Shown: positions 52,714 through 62,071, counted from the stretch's first letter. The stretch is DNA of 62,141 nt from an uncultured Clostridia bacterium (GCA_947625905.1 CANQQJ010000019.1:1-62141), one strand, 5' to 3'. Translations and numbers: made by a program. Notes: generated by a model not told the origin, from the sequence alone.

Positions 52714-53886
52714 TTATTTGTTACTTAAATAATTCACCGCGGCGGACAGCTGCTCATCCTCGGCGAGCGACAGCTCGCTCAAGCGGGCGTACTTGCTGAG
52801 CTCCATCGGTATATTCTCGTCGGGCTCGATGCCGATCTCGTGGATGCAGGTGCCGCTCGGGGTGTAATATCTGGCGATCGTTACCGACACTATTCCGTCT
52901 ATGCCCTCGAATACTTCCTGCACTATGCCCTTGCCGTAGGACTTTTCGCCTATAACATGCGCGAGGCCGTGGTCCTTGAGCGCGCCGGTCAGTATCTCGC
53001 TTGACGACGCGGAGCCTTGATTGATCAGCACGACCAGCGGCAGATAATACTGGCTGCCCTTGGATGTGTAGCTCTCTTTTTTGTCGTGCTTGTCGAGGGT
53101 GTACACTATCTCCTCTCCGGACTTGACGAAGTTTGACGCCACGTCCACCGCCGCGTCGATATAGCCGCCCGGGTTGTTGCGCAGATCTATTACCAGATTC
53201 TTGGCCCCGCTGTCTATCAGTGAAACCAGCCGGTCGCGGAACTCTGTGCCCGTGTTCTCGGTGAACTGTGATATCGCGATGTATCCGGTGCGTGTTCCGT
53301 CTATCATTTTCGACTCAACGGTCGTCACGTCTATGTGTCTGCGCTCGAGCGTCAATGTCACGGTTTCGCCCGTGTCGGCCTTGAGCACGGTCACGTCGAC
53401 CGTGGTTCCCGACTGTCCCTTCATGTTTTTGACAGCCTCGTTCATCTGCTCTCCGGTGTAGCTGACGCCCGCCACCGCCAGGATCTTGTCTCCGCTGACG
53501 ATACCCGCTTCCTCGGCGGGCGTGTTGGCGATCGCGGAAACGACCGTTATCGTGTTGTCCTCGGTATTGTTTTCGATATAAACGCCTATACCGTCAAAGC
53601 TGCCGCTGATATCCTCCATGTAGGCGTCGGCTTCCTCACCATATATAAAGTCTGTATACGGGTCGCCCGTGCCCTCCGCGAAGCCCGATATGGCGCTGTT
53701 CACATAATCCTCGACCGGCACATCGGCGTAGTATTTGTCCTCGATGGCGTCGGTCAGAACATTGAATTTCAGGAAACTTAAAAAATGCGTGAACCCGAAC
53801 GGATTCACAATTCCTATTGTGGTGACCGCCGTTGCGGCGATCAGCAAAACAGCCAGAAGTATAAGCGTTTTCTTTTTAATATACAT
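52714..53886 (-). CDS. S41 family carboxy-terminal processing protease (CtpA-like)
   Basis: The 390-residue protein has one N-terminal membrane anchor (residues 6-27), a PDZ domain (about 95-175, 'GSFDGIGVYIENNTEDNTI') and the S41 domain with Ser in 'NQGSASSSEILTGALKDHG' and Lys in 'GEKSYGKGIVQE'. It processes proteins outside the membrane; CtpA/CtpB relatives act in envelope control or in SigK activation during sporulation. GGAGG precedes the ATG. A 31-residue membrane peptide gene lies just upstream. Confidence 0.94.
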   Translation of the reverse strand: MYIKKKTLILLAVLLIAATAVTTIGIVNPFGFTHFLSFLKFNVLTDAIEDKYYADVPVEDYVNSAISGFAEGTGDPYTDFIYGEEADAYMEDISGSFDGIGVYIENNTEDNTITVVSAIANTPAEEAGIVSGDKILAVAGVSYTGEQMNEAVKNMKGQSGTTVDVTVLKADTGETVTLTLERRHIDVTTVESKMIDGTRTGYIAISQFTENTGTEFRDRLVSLIDSGAKNLVIDLRNNPGGYIDAAVDVASNFVKSGEEIVYTLDKHDKKESYTSKGSQYYLPLVVLINQGSASSSEILTGALKDHGLAHVIGEKSYGKGIVQEVFEGIDGIVSVTIARYYTPSGTCIHEIGIEPDENIPMELSKYARLSELSLAEDEQLSAAVNYLSNK

Positions 53887-53933
53887 ATTCGCATCCTCCG
53901 AGAATTATACTTTTTAAATCGGCAGGCCCCGCC

Positions 53934-54029
53934 TCACATAAAAAACATGGCCGAAAGACCCGCGCATATTCCCAAAAAGAATACGGCCGCGATGACTATC
54001 GCTGTGATTTTAACCGCTTTTCTGTTCAT
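53934..54029 (-). CDS. 31-residue single-pass membrane peptide
   Basis: A short reading frame encodes a basic start (Met-Asn-Arg-Lys-Ala-Val-Lys) and one hydrophobic helix through to the end (residues 8-31). GAGGGG lies 5 nt before the ATG. It sits 47 nt before the CtpA-type protease gene on the same strand. Its size and charge pattern resemble the small DUF4044-type membrane peptides of Firmicutes, but this is only by general look. Confidence 0.6.
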   Translation of the reverse strand: MNRKAVKITAIVIAAVFFLGICAGLSAMFFM

Positions 54030-54055
54030 TCAGATCCCCTCACTGCACAAAATCA

Positions 54056-54095
54056 CGGGGCGGACAGGCAAAACACAGCCGCCTCAGCCGCCCCG
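54056..54095 (-). terminator. Hairpin after the PucR/CdaR-type gene
   Basis: CGGGGCGG (54056-54063) pairs with CCGCCCCG (54088-54095), with an inner stem. On the minus strand it is followed by TGATTTTGT. Termination is likely but the T-run is poor. Confidence 0.45.
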
Positions 54096-54147
54096 AATAA
54101 TCATATTTGAGTTAAAACAAATTTATACCCTTATTTTTCTTAATAAT

Positions 54148-55233
54148 TTACAGTCTCGTGGGCTGCGACGAGAGATACTTGTTGACCATCATCGCTACCT
54201 TAAAGATTATCGCGTCGTCGAACTCTCTGAGGTCGAGGCCCGTGAGCTTCTTGATTTTGTCGAGCCTGTAGACCAGCGTGTTCCTGTGAACAAACAGCTT
54301 TCTCGATGTCTCGGAAACATTCAGGTTGTTCTCAAAGAACTTCTGTATCGTATATATCGTCTCGCTGTCAAGCACGTTGATCGACTCTTTTTTGAAAACC
54401 TCGTTGAGGAACAGCTCGCAAAGCGTGGTGGGCAGCTGATATATCAAACGGCCGATACCGAGATTGTCGTAGCTTATTATATCCTTCTCGGTGTCAAACA
54501 CCTTGCCGACCTCCAGCGCGATCCTTGACTCTCTGTAGCACTGGGACAGATCCTGGATCTTCTCGGCCAAAGTGGAAACTCCGATAAGCGGCGTGATCAT
54601 GGCCTCGGCTCCCAGCGTGTCAAATATGCTCTGAGCAACATTCAGCACCTCGGCCTTAGCGGGCTCGGCGCGGAACTCCTTAACAACGACCGCGTCTTTT
54701 TCGTCAATGCGGATAACATAGTCGTTGGCCTTGTCGGGGAACATATTGTTGAGTATGTCGAGATACCCCTGATCGGTCTCCTCGGAAACGCGTATCAGAT
54801 ACACGGCTCTGAAGCCGTCGACGCTGATGTGCAGGTCCTTTGTGCGGTAAAGTATGTCGCCCGGCAGCACGTTGTCAACGATGATATTCTTGATAAAGCT
54901 CGACTTGTCATACTTCTCGTCATAATACTGCTTGATCGTGAGAAAGTTCACAGCGAGGAACGAGCAGGCGTTTCTGGCCACATCGTCGTCTCCCTCGCAG
55001 AACACGATATACTCGCATTTGCTGAAGGTCTCGATCTTTTTGTAGCACGCGCCAGCTACTGTCTTAACCTCTCCGGTGGCCGAAAACACGGTAAAAATAT
55101 TGTCAACCGTGTTGCCTATTTTATCCTCATCGCTGCACGCGATGATCGTGTCGCTGTCGTCAATAACTCCCAAGGTCCTCTGGACTTCTCTTTTTAGCTG
55201 CACAAGCGTGTTCTGAAATACTCTTCCTTGCAC
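54148..55233 (-). CDS. PucR/CdaR-family transcription regulator
   Basis: The protein has about 361 residues. A C-terminal PucR-type helix-turn-helix is clear: 'TIYTIQKFFENNLNVSETSRKLFVHRNTLVYRL' (given by position, about 297-329). The middle has a GGDEF-like degenerate domain as in CdaR. The N-terminal part may be a sensor domain. The ligand is unknown. GTG at 55233 is chosen because AGGGGG is 8 nt before it; GTG at 55242 is too close. In-frame alternatives change only three residues. Confidence 0.85.
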   Translation of the reverse strand: MQGRVFQNTLVQLKREVQRTLGVIDDSDTIIACSDEDKIGNTVDNIFTVFSATGEVKTVAGACYKKIETFSKCEYIVFCEGDDDVARNACSFLAVNFLTIKQYYDEKYDKSSFIKNIIVDNVLPGDILYRTKDLHISVDGFRAVYLIRVSEETDQGYLDILNNMFPDKANDYVIRIDEKDAVVVKEFRAEPAKAEVLNVAQSIFDTLGAEAMITPLIGVSTLAEKIQDLSQCYRESRIALEVGKVFDTEKDIISYDNLGIGRLIYQLPTTLCELFLNEVFKKESINVLDSETIYTIQKFFENNLNVSETSRKLFVHRNTLVYRLDKIKKLTGLDLREFDDAIIFKVAMMVNKYLSSQPTRL

Positions 55234-55371
55234 AAGCAACACCCCCTAAACATAAATTTTTTGCATTATCCTAACTGTATTATATCTTAAACAAAATAAA
55301 AAATCAACAATTTTTGTAAAAATTTAATAAAATTGTCACATTAAATTTTATTATTCTTACGATTAATCTTA

Positions 55372-57291
55372 TTATTCCTCCGAAAGCGCCTCCCATTCGG
55401 CGTAGTATTCTTCCAAATTTTCATTCATCTCTCGAAGTTCGTCAGTCAAAGCGTTCATTTGCTCGTAATCCGAAAATATCTCGGGTTTTGTCATATCTGC
55501 CTCGATCCGGGACACGCGATCTTCCGCCTCCGCTATCAGGTTTTCAAGCTCCGAAACGCGCCTCTTGCGCTGTGCCTCGGCTCTGCGCTGTTCCTTTGAA
55601 CGGTGCCCGCTTTGGGGTTTGTGCGCGGGCTTTACGATCTCGCGGGGCTTTTCCTCCGCGGCCCTTTTTTCAAGGTATGCGCGGCGCTGTTTGTAATATT
55701 CAAAATTGCCGTCGTACACGGCGAAGCCGTCCTTGGTCATCTCGACGATCTTATCGGGAACGCGGTTCAGCAAATACCTGTCGTGGGACACGAAAAGCAG
55801 CGTGCCCCGATAGTCGCGCAGAGCCTGCTCCAGCACTTCTTTTGAGGGCAGGTCAAGATGGTTGGTGGGCTCGTCGAGCAATATCACGTTGGATTTTTCG
55901 AGCATGATAATGCAGAACGCGAGCTTGGCGCGCTCGCCGCCGCTTATTACCCGAACCGGCTTGTACACGTCGTCCTTGGTCAGTCTGACGCTGCCCAGCA
56001 CGCCGCGTATCCTCGCTTCGGGTATGCGCGGAAATCTGTCCCACAGCTCGTCGATGGCAAGCTTATCGGGGTCGAGATTCAGATTTTCCTGCTCGTAGTA
56101 GCTGACCGTGGTGTTGCGTCCCCAAACGACCTCGCCCTTTTTGTGGGGGATTATCCCCAGTGCGGTCTTTAGAAACGAGGATTTGCCTATCCCGTTGTCG
56201 CCGATTACAGCGATCTTCTCGCCGCGCTTTAACGAAAAATCTATGTTTTCGCACAGCGTTTCGGGCGGGTCGCCCACCGACACGTCAAGGTCCAAAACGG
56301 TCAGCACGTCCTTAAACGGCTCCTTGGTTATCTCGAATTTGAGCTTTATAGGCTTTATCTCGGCGTCAGGCTTTTCGATTATTTCCATGTTCTCGAGAGC
56401 TTTGACGCGTGACTTCGCCGAGGCCGAGGTGGACGCGCGTGTTATGTTTTTTTCAACGTAGGTGCGCATCTTTTCTATCTCAAGCTGCTGCGCCTCGTAT
56501 TCCTTCTGCCACAGCGCTATCCTCTGTGCCCGAAGCTCGGTGTACTTGGTGTAGTTGCCCTTGTATGAATACAGCCTGCGCCGCTCCAGCTCGAACATAC
56601 CCTCAACGGTCACATCCAGAAAATATCTGTCATGGCTGACGATCAGCAGCGCGCCCTTGTAGTCGTTTGCCAAATAGTTCTCGAGCCATTCAAGGGTCCT
56701 GAAATCCAGATGGTTGGTCGGCTCGTCAAGGATAAGCAGCTTCGGCTCCCGAAGGAGCAGCGCCGCTATTGCGAGCCTTGTTTTTTCACCGCCCGAAAGA
56801 GTGGCGATCTCGGTGTCGGAATCCTTGTCCGAAAAGCCCATTCCGTTCAGCACGGTCTTGATCTTGACGTCGATATTATATCCGTCTCGGCTCTCAAAAT
56901 ACGCCTGCTTTTGGGAATACTCGCTCATCAGGCCGCGATACTCGCTTGTCTCGTGCTCGGTTATCCCCTGCATCTTTTCCTCAAGGCGGCGCATGTCGTC
57001 CTCGAGCTTAAGAATGTCCGAGAACACGTTCCGCATTTCACGGATTATGGTGGAGCCGCGGTCGAGGCCGCTGTTTTGCTTGAGATAGCCGACCGTCAGC
57101 CCGGGCGCTTTGTAAAGCTCTCCCGAGTCGTAGTCGAGCTCACCCATGATTATCGAGAGCAGGGTGGATTTGCCCGCTCCGTTAACGCCAATAAGACCAT
57201 AGCGGCCTCCGTCCTCTATGGTCAAATTGATATCTTTCAGTATTTCGTTTTCGCCAAAGCTTTTGTTAAGATTCGAGATCGAGATCAGCAT
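55372..57291 (-). CDS. ABC-F family ATPase
   Basis: The 639-residue soluble protein holds two ABC domains (Walker A 'GVNGAGKSTLLS' and 'GDNGIGKSSFLK'; signatures 'LSGGEKTRLA' and 'ISGGERAKLA'; Walker B 'LLILDEPTNHLD' and 'VILLDEPTNHLD'). A linker with Ser/Ala-rich 'RASTSASAKSRVKAL' and a C-terminal coiled coil follow. There are no membrane segments. ABC-F proteins act on the ribosome, either in general translation control or in antibiotic resistance; the subgroup cannot be told by eye. It overlaps the last oxidoreductase gene by 7 bp, so it is part of that operon. Confidence 0.92.
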   Translation of the reverse strand: MLISISNLNKSFGENEILKDINLTIEDGGRYGLIGVNGAGKSTLLSIIMGELDYDSGELYKAPGLTVGYLKQNSGLDRGSTIIREMRNVFSDILKLEDDMRRLEEKMQGITEHETSEYRGLMSEYSQKQAYFESRDGYNIDVKIKTVLNGMGFSDKDSDTEIATLSGGEKTRLAIAALLLREPKLLILDEPTNHLDFRTLEWLENYLANDYKGALLIVSHDRYFLDVTVEGMFELERRRLYSYKGNYTKYTELRAQRIALWQKEYEAQQLEIEKMRTYVEKNITRASTSASAKSRVKALENMEIIEKPDAEIKPIKLKFEITKEPFKDVLTVLDLDVSVGDPPETLCENIDFSLKRGEKIAVIGDNGIGKSSFLKTALGIIPHKKGEVVWGRNTTVSYYEQENLNLDPDKLAIDELWDRFPRIPEARIRGVLGSVRLTKDDVYKPVRVISGGERAKLAFCIIMLEKSNVILLDEPTNHLDLPSKEVLEQALRDYRGTLLFVSHDRYLLNRVPDKIVEMTKDGFAVYDGNFEYYKQRRAYLEKRAAEEKPREIVKPAHKPQSGHRSKEQRRAEAQRKRRVSELENLIAEAEDRVSRIEADMTKPEIFSDYEQMNALTDELREMNENLEEYYAEWEALSEE

Positions 57292-57827
57292 TGCTTATAC
57301 TCGTATCCCGCCTTTAAAAGCTCGATATTCTTTTCGGCGAGGCCGGCTCTCTTGGCCGGAGTGTGCTCGCGCACGCTTTGGTAGAGGTCCTCGATGTTGT
57401 ACATATCCTCTCTCGCCTTCATGTAAGCGCCCGCCATTACCATATTGCCGAGCGTTCCCGCGCCCGCGCTCTCGGCGATCTGCATCGCCGGGATGTAAAC
57501 GACGGTCACATCATCTCTCTCGACCTTTGTGTCTATCAGCGAGCTGTCTAAAACAATCACGCCGCCGGGCTTCACCGCGTCGACAAATTTTTCAAGCGAG
57601 GGCTTGTTCATAACTATCAGCGCGTCGGGGCGCTGGATGACCGGCGAGCCGATCTGCGTGTCGGCGATTATGACGCTGCAGTTGCAGGTGCCGCCGCGCA
57701 TCTCGGGGCCGTAGGACGGGAGCCACGACAGCTCCTTGCCCGTGTCCATGCCCATATACGCCAATATCTTGCCGGCGAACAGCACTCCCTGGCCGCCGAA
57801 TCCCGCGATAACTATCTGCTCATACAT
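57285..57827 (-). CDS. 2-oxoacid:ferredoxin oxidoreductase, gamma subunit
   Basis: The 180-residue protein starts 'QIVIAGFGGQGVLFAGKILAY' and continues 'ELSWLPSYGPEMRGGTCNCS', typical of the gamma subunit. With the next three genes it forms a four-subunit enzyme that oxidises a 2-oxoacid to an acyl-CoA and reduces ferredoxin. It starts next to the stop of the beta-subunit gene. Confidence 0.93.
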   Translation of the reverse strand: MYEQIVIAGFGGQGVLFAGKILAYMGMDTGKELSWLPSYGPEMRGGTCNCSVIIADTQIGSPVIQRPDALIVMNKPSLEKFVDAVKPGGVIVLDSSLIDTKVERDDVTVVYIPAMQIAESAGAGTLGNMVMAGAYMKAREDMYNIEDLYQSVREHTPAKRAGLAEKNIELLKAGYEYKQC

Positions 57828-58583
57828 TTATCTGACACCTCCGGTTTCGGTACAGTCTTTATAAACGCCCAAAGGGAACTCGGGCATCATTTCGGTGCGG
57901 ATGCGCTCCAGCGCCTCGACCGGAGACATTCCCCAGTTTGTGGGACAGCTCGAGAGCACCTCCACAAGCGAGAAGCCCTTGCCCGCCATCTGGCACTCGA
58001 AGGCCTTGCGGATGGCCGCCTTGGTCTTTCTGATGTTGGGCACGCTGTCGACCGACACGCGCTCCACATAGCACGCGCCCTTTAATGTTGACACCATCTC
58101 GGACACGTGTATCGGATAGCCCTGGTTCTCAACCTTTCTGCCGAAGGGCGTGGTCTGGGTCACCTGGTCTATCAGCGAGGTGGGCGCCATCTGGCCGCCC
58201 GTCATGCCGTAGATCGTGTTGTTGACAAAAATTATGCTTATGTTTTCGGCTCTGGCCGCCGAGTGTATCGTCTCGGCCGTGCCGATGGCCGCCAGATCGC
58301 CGTCGCCCTGATAGGTGAACACCAGCTTGTCGGGGTGCACCCGCTTGATTCCCGTGGCGACAGCCGGGGCTCTGCCGTGAGCCGCCTCCTGCATATCGAA
58401 TTCAAAGAAATTATACGCCGTGACGCTGCATCCCACGGGACACACGCCTATCGTGCTGCCCTCAAGACCCATCTCGTCCACGACCTCGGCCACCAGGCGG
58501 TTTATTACGCCGTGGGTGCAGCCGGGGCAGTATGACAGAACAAAGTCGCTGAGGGAATGAGGTCTTTCAAATATTTTTTCCAT
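57828..58583 (-). CDS. 2-oxoacid:ferredoxin oxidoreductase, beta (TPP-binding) subunit
   Basis: The 251-residue protein has 'YCPGCTHGVINRLVAEV', 'GVCPVGCSVTAYNF', the TPP motif 'VFTYQGDGDLAAIGTAE' through 'NISIIFVNNTIYGMTGGQMAPTS' (given by position, about 90-132). It binds thiamine diphosphate and acts with the alpha subunit. Confidence 0.94.
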   Translation of the reverse strand: MEKIFERPHSLSDFVLSYCPGCTHGVINRLVAEVVDEMGLEGSTIGVCPVGCSVTAYNFFEFDMQEAAHGRAPAVATGIKRVHPDKLVFTYQGDGDLAAIGTAETIHSAARAENISIIFVNNTIYGMTGGQMAPTSLIDQVTQTTPFGRKVENQGYPIHVSEMVSTLKGACYVERVSVDSVPNIRKTKAAIRKAFECQMAGKGFSLVEVLSSCPTNWGMSPVEALERIRTEMMPEFPLGVYKDCTETGGVR

Positions 58584-58599
58584 TTATTTATTCATCTCC

Positions 58600-59679
58600 T
58601 TAATTATTCATCCCCGACTGCGAGTTTTTAAGACATTTTTCGATTTCCGCGACGATGGCGTCCTGCTCGGGCACCATGCCGCCGGTCCTGCCGTAGAAGT
58701 AAACGGGCTTTTTGCCGTTTACAGACAGGCGCACGTCCTCCACCATCTGGCCCATGCTCATCTCAACGCTGAGGAAGCACTTGGCCGTCTCGGCGCGCTT
58801 CGCGAACACCTTTTCGGGGAACGGCCACAGGGTTATGGGGCGTATCAGTCCCGCCTTTATGCCCTTGGCTCTCGCCGCCTCGACAGCCGACATCGCCACT
58901 CTGGCGATCGTGCCGTAAGCCGCGATTATAACGTCCGCGTCCTCGGTTTGGATCTCCTCATAAAGCGCCTCTGTCGCCCTTATCTTGTCGTATCTCTTCT
59001 CGCGCTCTATGCACAAATTCTCAAGCTCCTCGGGCGTGAGGTAGAGGGAGTTGATTATGTTCTTTTTGCGCTTCATGCCCGTGCCGGTGGTCGCCCAGGG
59101 CTTTTCGGGAAGGGTAGCGGGGTCGATCGGGTCTTTGAACTCGACGGGCTCCATCATCTGGCCCAGCATGCCGTCGCCCATTATCATCGCGGGCATCCTG
59201 TACTCGTCCGCCTTGTCAAACGCGCGTGACGTCATGTCCGCCAGCTCCTGCACCGACGAGGGCGCGAACACCAGCAGGTGATAATCGCCGTGGCCGCCGC
59301 CCTTGGTGGCCTGGAAGTAATCGGACTGCGCCGGCTGTATGCCGCCGAGACCGGGTCCTCCGCGCACAATGTTTACCACGAGACAGGGCAGGTCGGCGCC
59401 CGCTATGTATGAGATACCCTCCTGCTTGAGGCTGATTCCGGGACTTGAGGACGAGGTCATAACTCTCGCTCCCGCGCCTGCCGCGCCGTATACCATGTTT
59501 ATCGCGGCGACCTCGCTCTCGGCCTGGAGGAATGTCCCGCCGTTTTTCTGCATCTTTTTTGCCATATAGGCGGCAAGCTCGGTCTGGGGAGTTATCGGAT
59601 AGCCGAAGAAAAATCTGCATCCGCAGCGCATTGCCGCCTCCGCCAAGGCCTCGTTGCCTTTCATCAATACTTTTGCCAT
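58600..59679 (-). CDS. vorB: 2-oxoacid:ferredoxin oxidoreductase, alpha subunit (VorB-like)
   Basis: The 359-residue protein begins 'KVLMKGNEALAEAAMRCGC' and has 'FFGYPITPQTELAAYMAKKM' and 'MTSSSSPGISLKQEGISY'. The pattern matches VorB of 2-oxoisovalerate oxidoreductase. Branched-chain amino acid breakdown or reductive synthesis is the likely role. A 2-oxoglutarate-specific KorA is the main alternative. Confidence 0.9.
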   Translation of the reverse strand: MAKVLMKGNEALAEAAMRCGCRFFFGYPITPQTELAAYMAKKMQKNGGTFLQAESEVAAINMVYGAAGAGARVMTSSSSPGISLKQEGISYIAGADLPCLVVNIVRGGPGLGGIQPAQSDYFQATKGGGHGDYHLLVFAPSSVQELADMTSRAFDKADEYRMPAMIMGDGMLGQMMEPVEFKDPIDPATLPEKPWATTGTGMKRKKNIINSLYLTPEELENLCIEREKRYDKIRATEALYEEIQTEDADVIIAAYGTIARVAMSAVEAARAKGIKAGLIRPITLWPFPEKVFAKRAETAKCFLSVEMSMGQMVEDVRLSVNGKKPVYFYGRTGGMVPEQDAIVAEIEKCLKNSQSGMNN

Positions 59680-59712
59680 TTTTTGCTTGCTCCTTTCAAA
59701 GCCTTATATACT

Positions 59713-59919
59713 CTACTTCTCTATCGTTATAACGCAGTCCGGGCATATGGTGGCGCAGAACGCGCAGCCAATACACTTGTCCGGCTCGGTTATTTTGGCG
59801 GGGCGGTAGCCCTTGTCGTTAAGGGCCTCGGTGTCCGTCACAATTATTTTCCTGGGACAGACAGACGTGCACAGACCGCAGCCCTTGCACCGCTCTTTGT
59901 TTATCGTAACTTTTGCCAT
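59713..59919 (-). CDS. 4Fe-4S ferredoxin-type delta subunit
   Basis: The 68-residue protein has two full cluster motifs, CKGCGLCTSVCP and CIGCAFCATICP. It is the delta subunit of the oxidoreductase and passes electrons to free ferredoxin. It is the first of the four structural genes. Confidence 0.94.
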   Translation of the reverse strand: MAKVTINKERCKGCGLCTSVCPRKIIVTDTEALNDKGYRPAKITEPDKCIGCAFCATICPDCVITIEK

Positions 59920-59951
59920 TTATTCTCCTTCTTTCCGTTTAGATTTGGTTT

Positions 59952-60641
59952 TTATTTGCTGAATCCCGGGCCCACAAACAGGTCTATCGGGAACAATTCA
60001 CTGTTTAACTTCGGCGCCCCTCCGATTTTTTCGAGGGTGCCGCGGCTCACGCAGGTGCATACAAGCGGCAGCCCGACTTTTTTTGAAAATTCCTCGGCCA
60101 GCTTCTCGCCGCGCAGGATAACGCCCTCGTCGGTATATCCCATAAGATGCGTGTTGTTGACTACGCCCGTAAACTCAAGGCGCGACGCGCCGAGGATATC
60201 CGAAAATATCTCAAAGGCTCCGTCGATGTCCTGCGTCAGCATGCGGCGCTCGTTGAGCACAAAAAACATGTTACAGTCCTCGCGCTCAAAATGCTCGCGG
60301 TATACTCCCAGCGGCACAGCGCCGTCGTCGTCTCCGCCCGCGTCGAAAATGATATGCTTTGACTTATCGTCAAAAGCGCGCATTATCTCGGGCGGCAGCG
60401 TGGGCGTCTCGATATTCGAGTTGGCAAAGCCGGGCGCGATGACCTCTATGCCGCGGCTTTTCAGATACTCCTCCGCGTCCTTTGTGCGGTAGTAGGGGTT
60501 CACGATGTCAAAGTCTATCATCAGCACGTCTTTGCCCGCCTCGCGGAGCTTTAGCGCGTAATTCAGCGCGAACTCGGTCTTGCCGCTGCCGAAATGCCCC
60601 GTTACTATCGTTATTCTTTTAAGTCCGTCAAGCATGCTCAT
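59952..60641 (-). CDS. P-loop ATPase linked to oxidoreductase operon
   Basis: The 229-residue protein has Walker A 'VTGHFGSGKTEFALNYA' and a Mrp/ParA-like order with 'LMIDFDIVNPYYRTKDAEEYL' and 'HIIFDAGGDDDGAVPLGVY'. Proteins of this kind (CobQ/CobB/MinD-like) are often next to Vor/Kor operons, perhaps for cofactor or metal loading, but the role is unknown. Its ATG at 60641 overlaps the RseC stop by 4 bp. Confidence 0.82.
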   Translation of the reverse strand: MSMLDGLKRITIVTGHFGSGKTEFALNYALKLREAGKDVLMIDFDIVNPYYRTKDAEEYLKSRGIEVIAPGFANSNIETPTLPPEIMRAFDDKSKHIIFDAGGDDDGAVPLGVYREHFEREDCNMFFVLNERRMLTQDIDGAFEIFSDILGASRLEFTGVVNNTHLMGYTDEGVILRGEKLAEEFSKKVGLPLVCTCVSRGTLEKIGGAPKLNSELFPIDLFVGPGFSK

Positions 60642-61081
60642 ATCGGTTCTCCCGTGTCGTTTTGATCTTTCGGGTCATCCGCGCGGCTCTTTATCTCTGT
60701 CACCGTGAAGGCCGACTGCACGTTTCTGAAAAACAGCTTCACTATCAAAAAGCCTATCAGAAGCGCCGCCGCCGCGCCGATAAGCGCCATAAAGTCGCGC
60801 CGCGTCAGCATGAAGCCGAGCACCGCGCCCACGACCAGCAGCACCGCCATAAGGCCGTAGCCTATCGCGGCGTACCGAAGCACTTTTTTGGTGTCCTCGT
60901 AAAGAGTCACCACGTCGCCCTTTCTGAGGCCCAAGCCCTCGTCGTCCACAGCGTCGACTATGACCGCGCTCGAGGGGCAGCCTTTGCAGCTGACGCAGTT
61001 GCCGCCGCAGGCCGACTCGCGGTCAACTCTGACCTTTACGCCGTCCGCTCCCGCCGAAACCACATAACCCGTTTGCTCCAT
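60638..61081 (-). CDS. RseC-family membrane protein
   Basis: The 147-residue protein has an N-terminal Cys cluster (ACGGNCVSCKGCPSSA, about residues 24-39) and two membrane segments (about 68-90 and 97-117), as in RseC/SoxR-reducing proteins that accompany Rnf complexes. It may bind iron-sulfur or handle electrons at the membrane. It is the first gene of the operon behind a full consensus promoter. Confidence 0.88.
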   Translation of the reverse strand: MEQTGYVVSAGADGVKVRVDRESACGGNCVSCKGCPSSAVIVDAVDDEGLGLRKGDVVTLYEDTKKVLRYAAIGYGLMAVLLVVGAVLGFMLTRRDFMALIGAAAALLIGFLIVKLFFRNVQSAFTVTEIKSRADDPKDQNDTGEPI

Positions 61082-61125
61082 AGGTATATTTCACCTCGTA
61101 AATTCGGATTTATTCACAATTGATT

Positions 61126-61154
61126 ATTATAATATATTTTTCGACCTATGTCAA
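61126..61154 (-). promoter_or_regulatory. Consensus promoter of rseC-vor operon
   Basis: On the minus strand TTGACA (61154-61149) and TATAAT (61131-61126) have a 17-nt spacer. It should drive the ATPase, the oxidoreductase genes and the ABC-F gene. Confidence 0.85.
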
Positions 61155-61195
61155 TAGAAAGTAAAGCGCGGCGCCCAATTTTATTTTGGAAAAAT

Positions 61196-61903
61196 TTAAT
61201 CGCCGAACAGCGCGGCCGGGGTCTCGCCCGAGATCACGGTCTCGGCTATCGGGATCTCGGTCACTATGTCGTCGCCGCTTTTGCGCACGGGCAGATTTAC
61301 GCCCATTTCGGCGGTGATCTTCACGCAGATAAAGTGGCGCGTCTGGTTTATGCCCGCCGACTCGAATTTATCCACAAAATCGATCTGTATGTTCTCGTCG
61401 GTCATGACCTTGATCTTTACCGGGAACCCGAGGGCGGAATAAAACGAATCCGAGAACATCGACATCACGGGCACATACACGTCCACGCTGTTGATCTTGT
61501 CTATTCTGCTCTGGATGTCTTTGGCCAGGCTTGATTTGAATCGATTAAGTCCGGCGTAGTTGACTGATATGCTTTTTATGTTTCCTCCACTGTCAGCGGT
61601 TTTGTTTATGAGATCGTCGTAATCGACGCCGCACTTCGCGGCGGCCTCAGCTGCCGCGTCGCTGCACTCGCGGAGCACAATACTGTTTAAATTCGACAGC
61701 GCCATGTCGGTCAGCAGCGGATAAAGCCGTTTTTCTATGTTCGCCCACAAAAAACAAAGCGCGCCCAGCATGGCCAAAACAAGGGCGAATATTTTAAAGC
61801 GCCGCCCGATTTTTTTAAGGTCTCGGGGAGGGCGGCTTTTATGTATTGTTCTTCTTTTCTTTCCACCAAACCTCCACTTAAACCGCCTCAGCCGTTTTTT
61901 CAT
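61196..61903 (-). CDS. yunB: Sporulation protein YunB
   Basis: The protein has about 235 residues: a very basic N-terminus (residues 1-35), one membrane segment (about 37-55) and an outer domain with 'LNSIVLRECSDAAAEAAAK' and 'SMFSDSFYSALGFPVKIKVMTD', matching YunB. In B. subtilis yunB belongs to the SigE regulon. ATG at 61903 is chosen; the longer frame to 61978 lacks family likeness. GGGTGA lies before it. Confidence 0.88.
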   Translation of the reverse strand: MKKRLRRFKWRFGGKKRRTIHKSRPPRDLKKIGRRFKIFALVLAMLGALCFLWANIEKRLYPLLTDMALSNLNSIVLRECSDAAAEAAAKCGVDYDDLINKTADSGGNIKSISVNYAGLNRFKSSLAKDIQSRIDKINSVDVYVPVMSMFSDSFYSALGFPVKIKVMTDENIQIDFVDKFESAGINQTRHFICVKITAEMGVNLPVRKSGDDIVTEIPIAETVISGETPAALFGD

Positions 61904-62071
61904 AATGATCACCCGATATATAATACGCGGCTGCGGCGGTTTTGTTAAAATGTCGCCCGCCGCGCGACCAAATTTCATATAAACGGACTAAAATATATAT
62001 CGTAAAAGCTTTTGGTGAGTTTTTACATAAAAGGACGGAACCGCCGCTGTTTTGACGGTCCGTCCTGTTAC

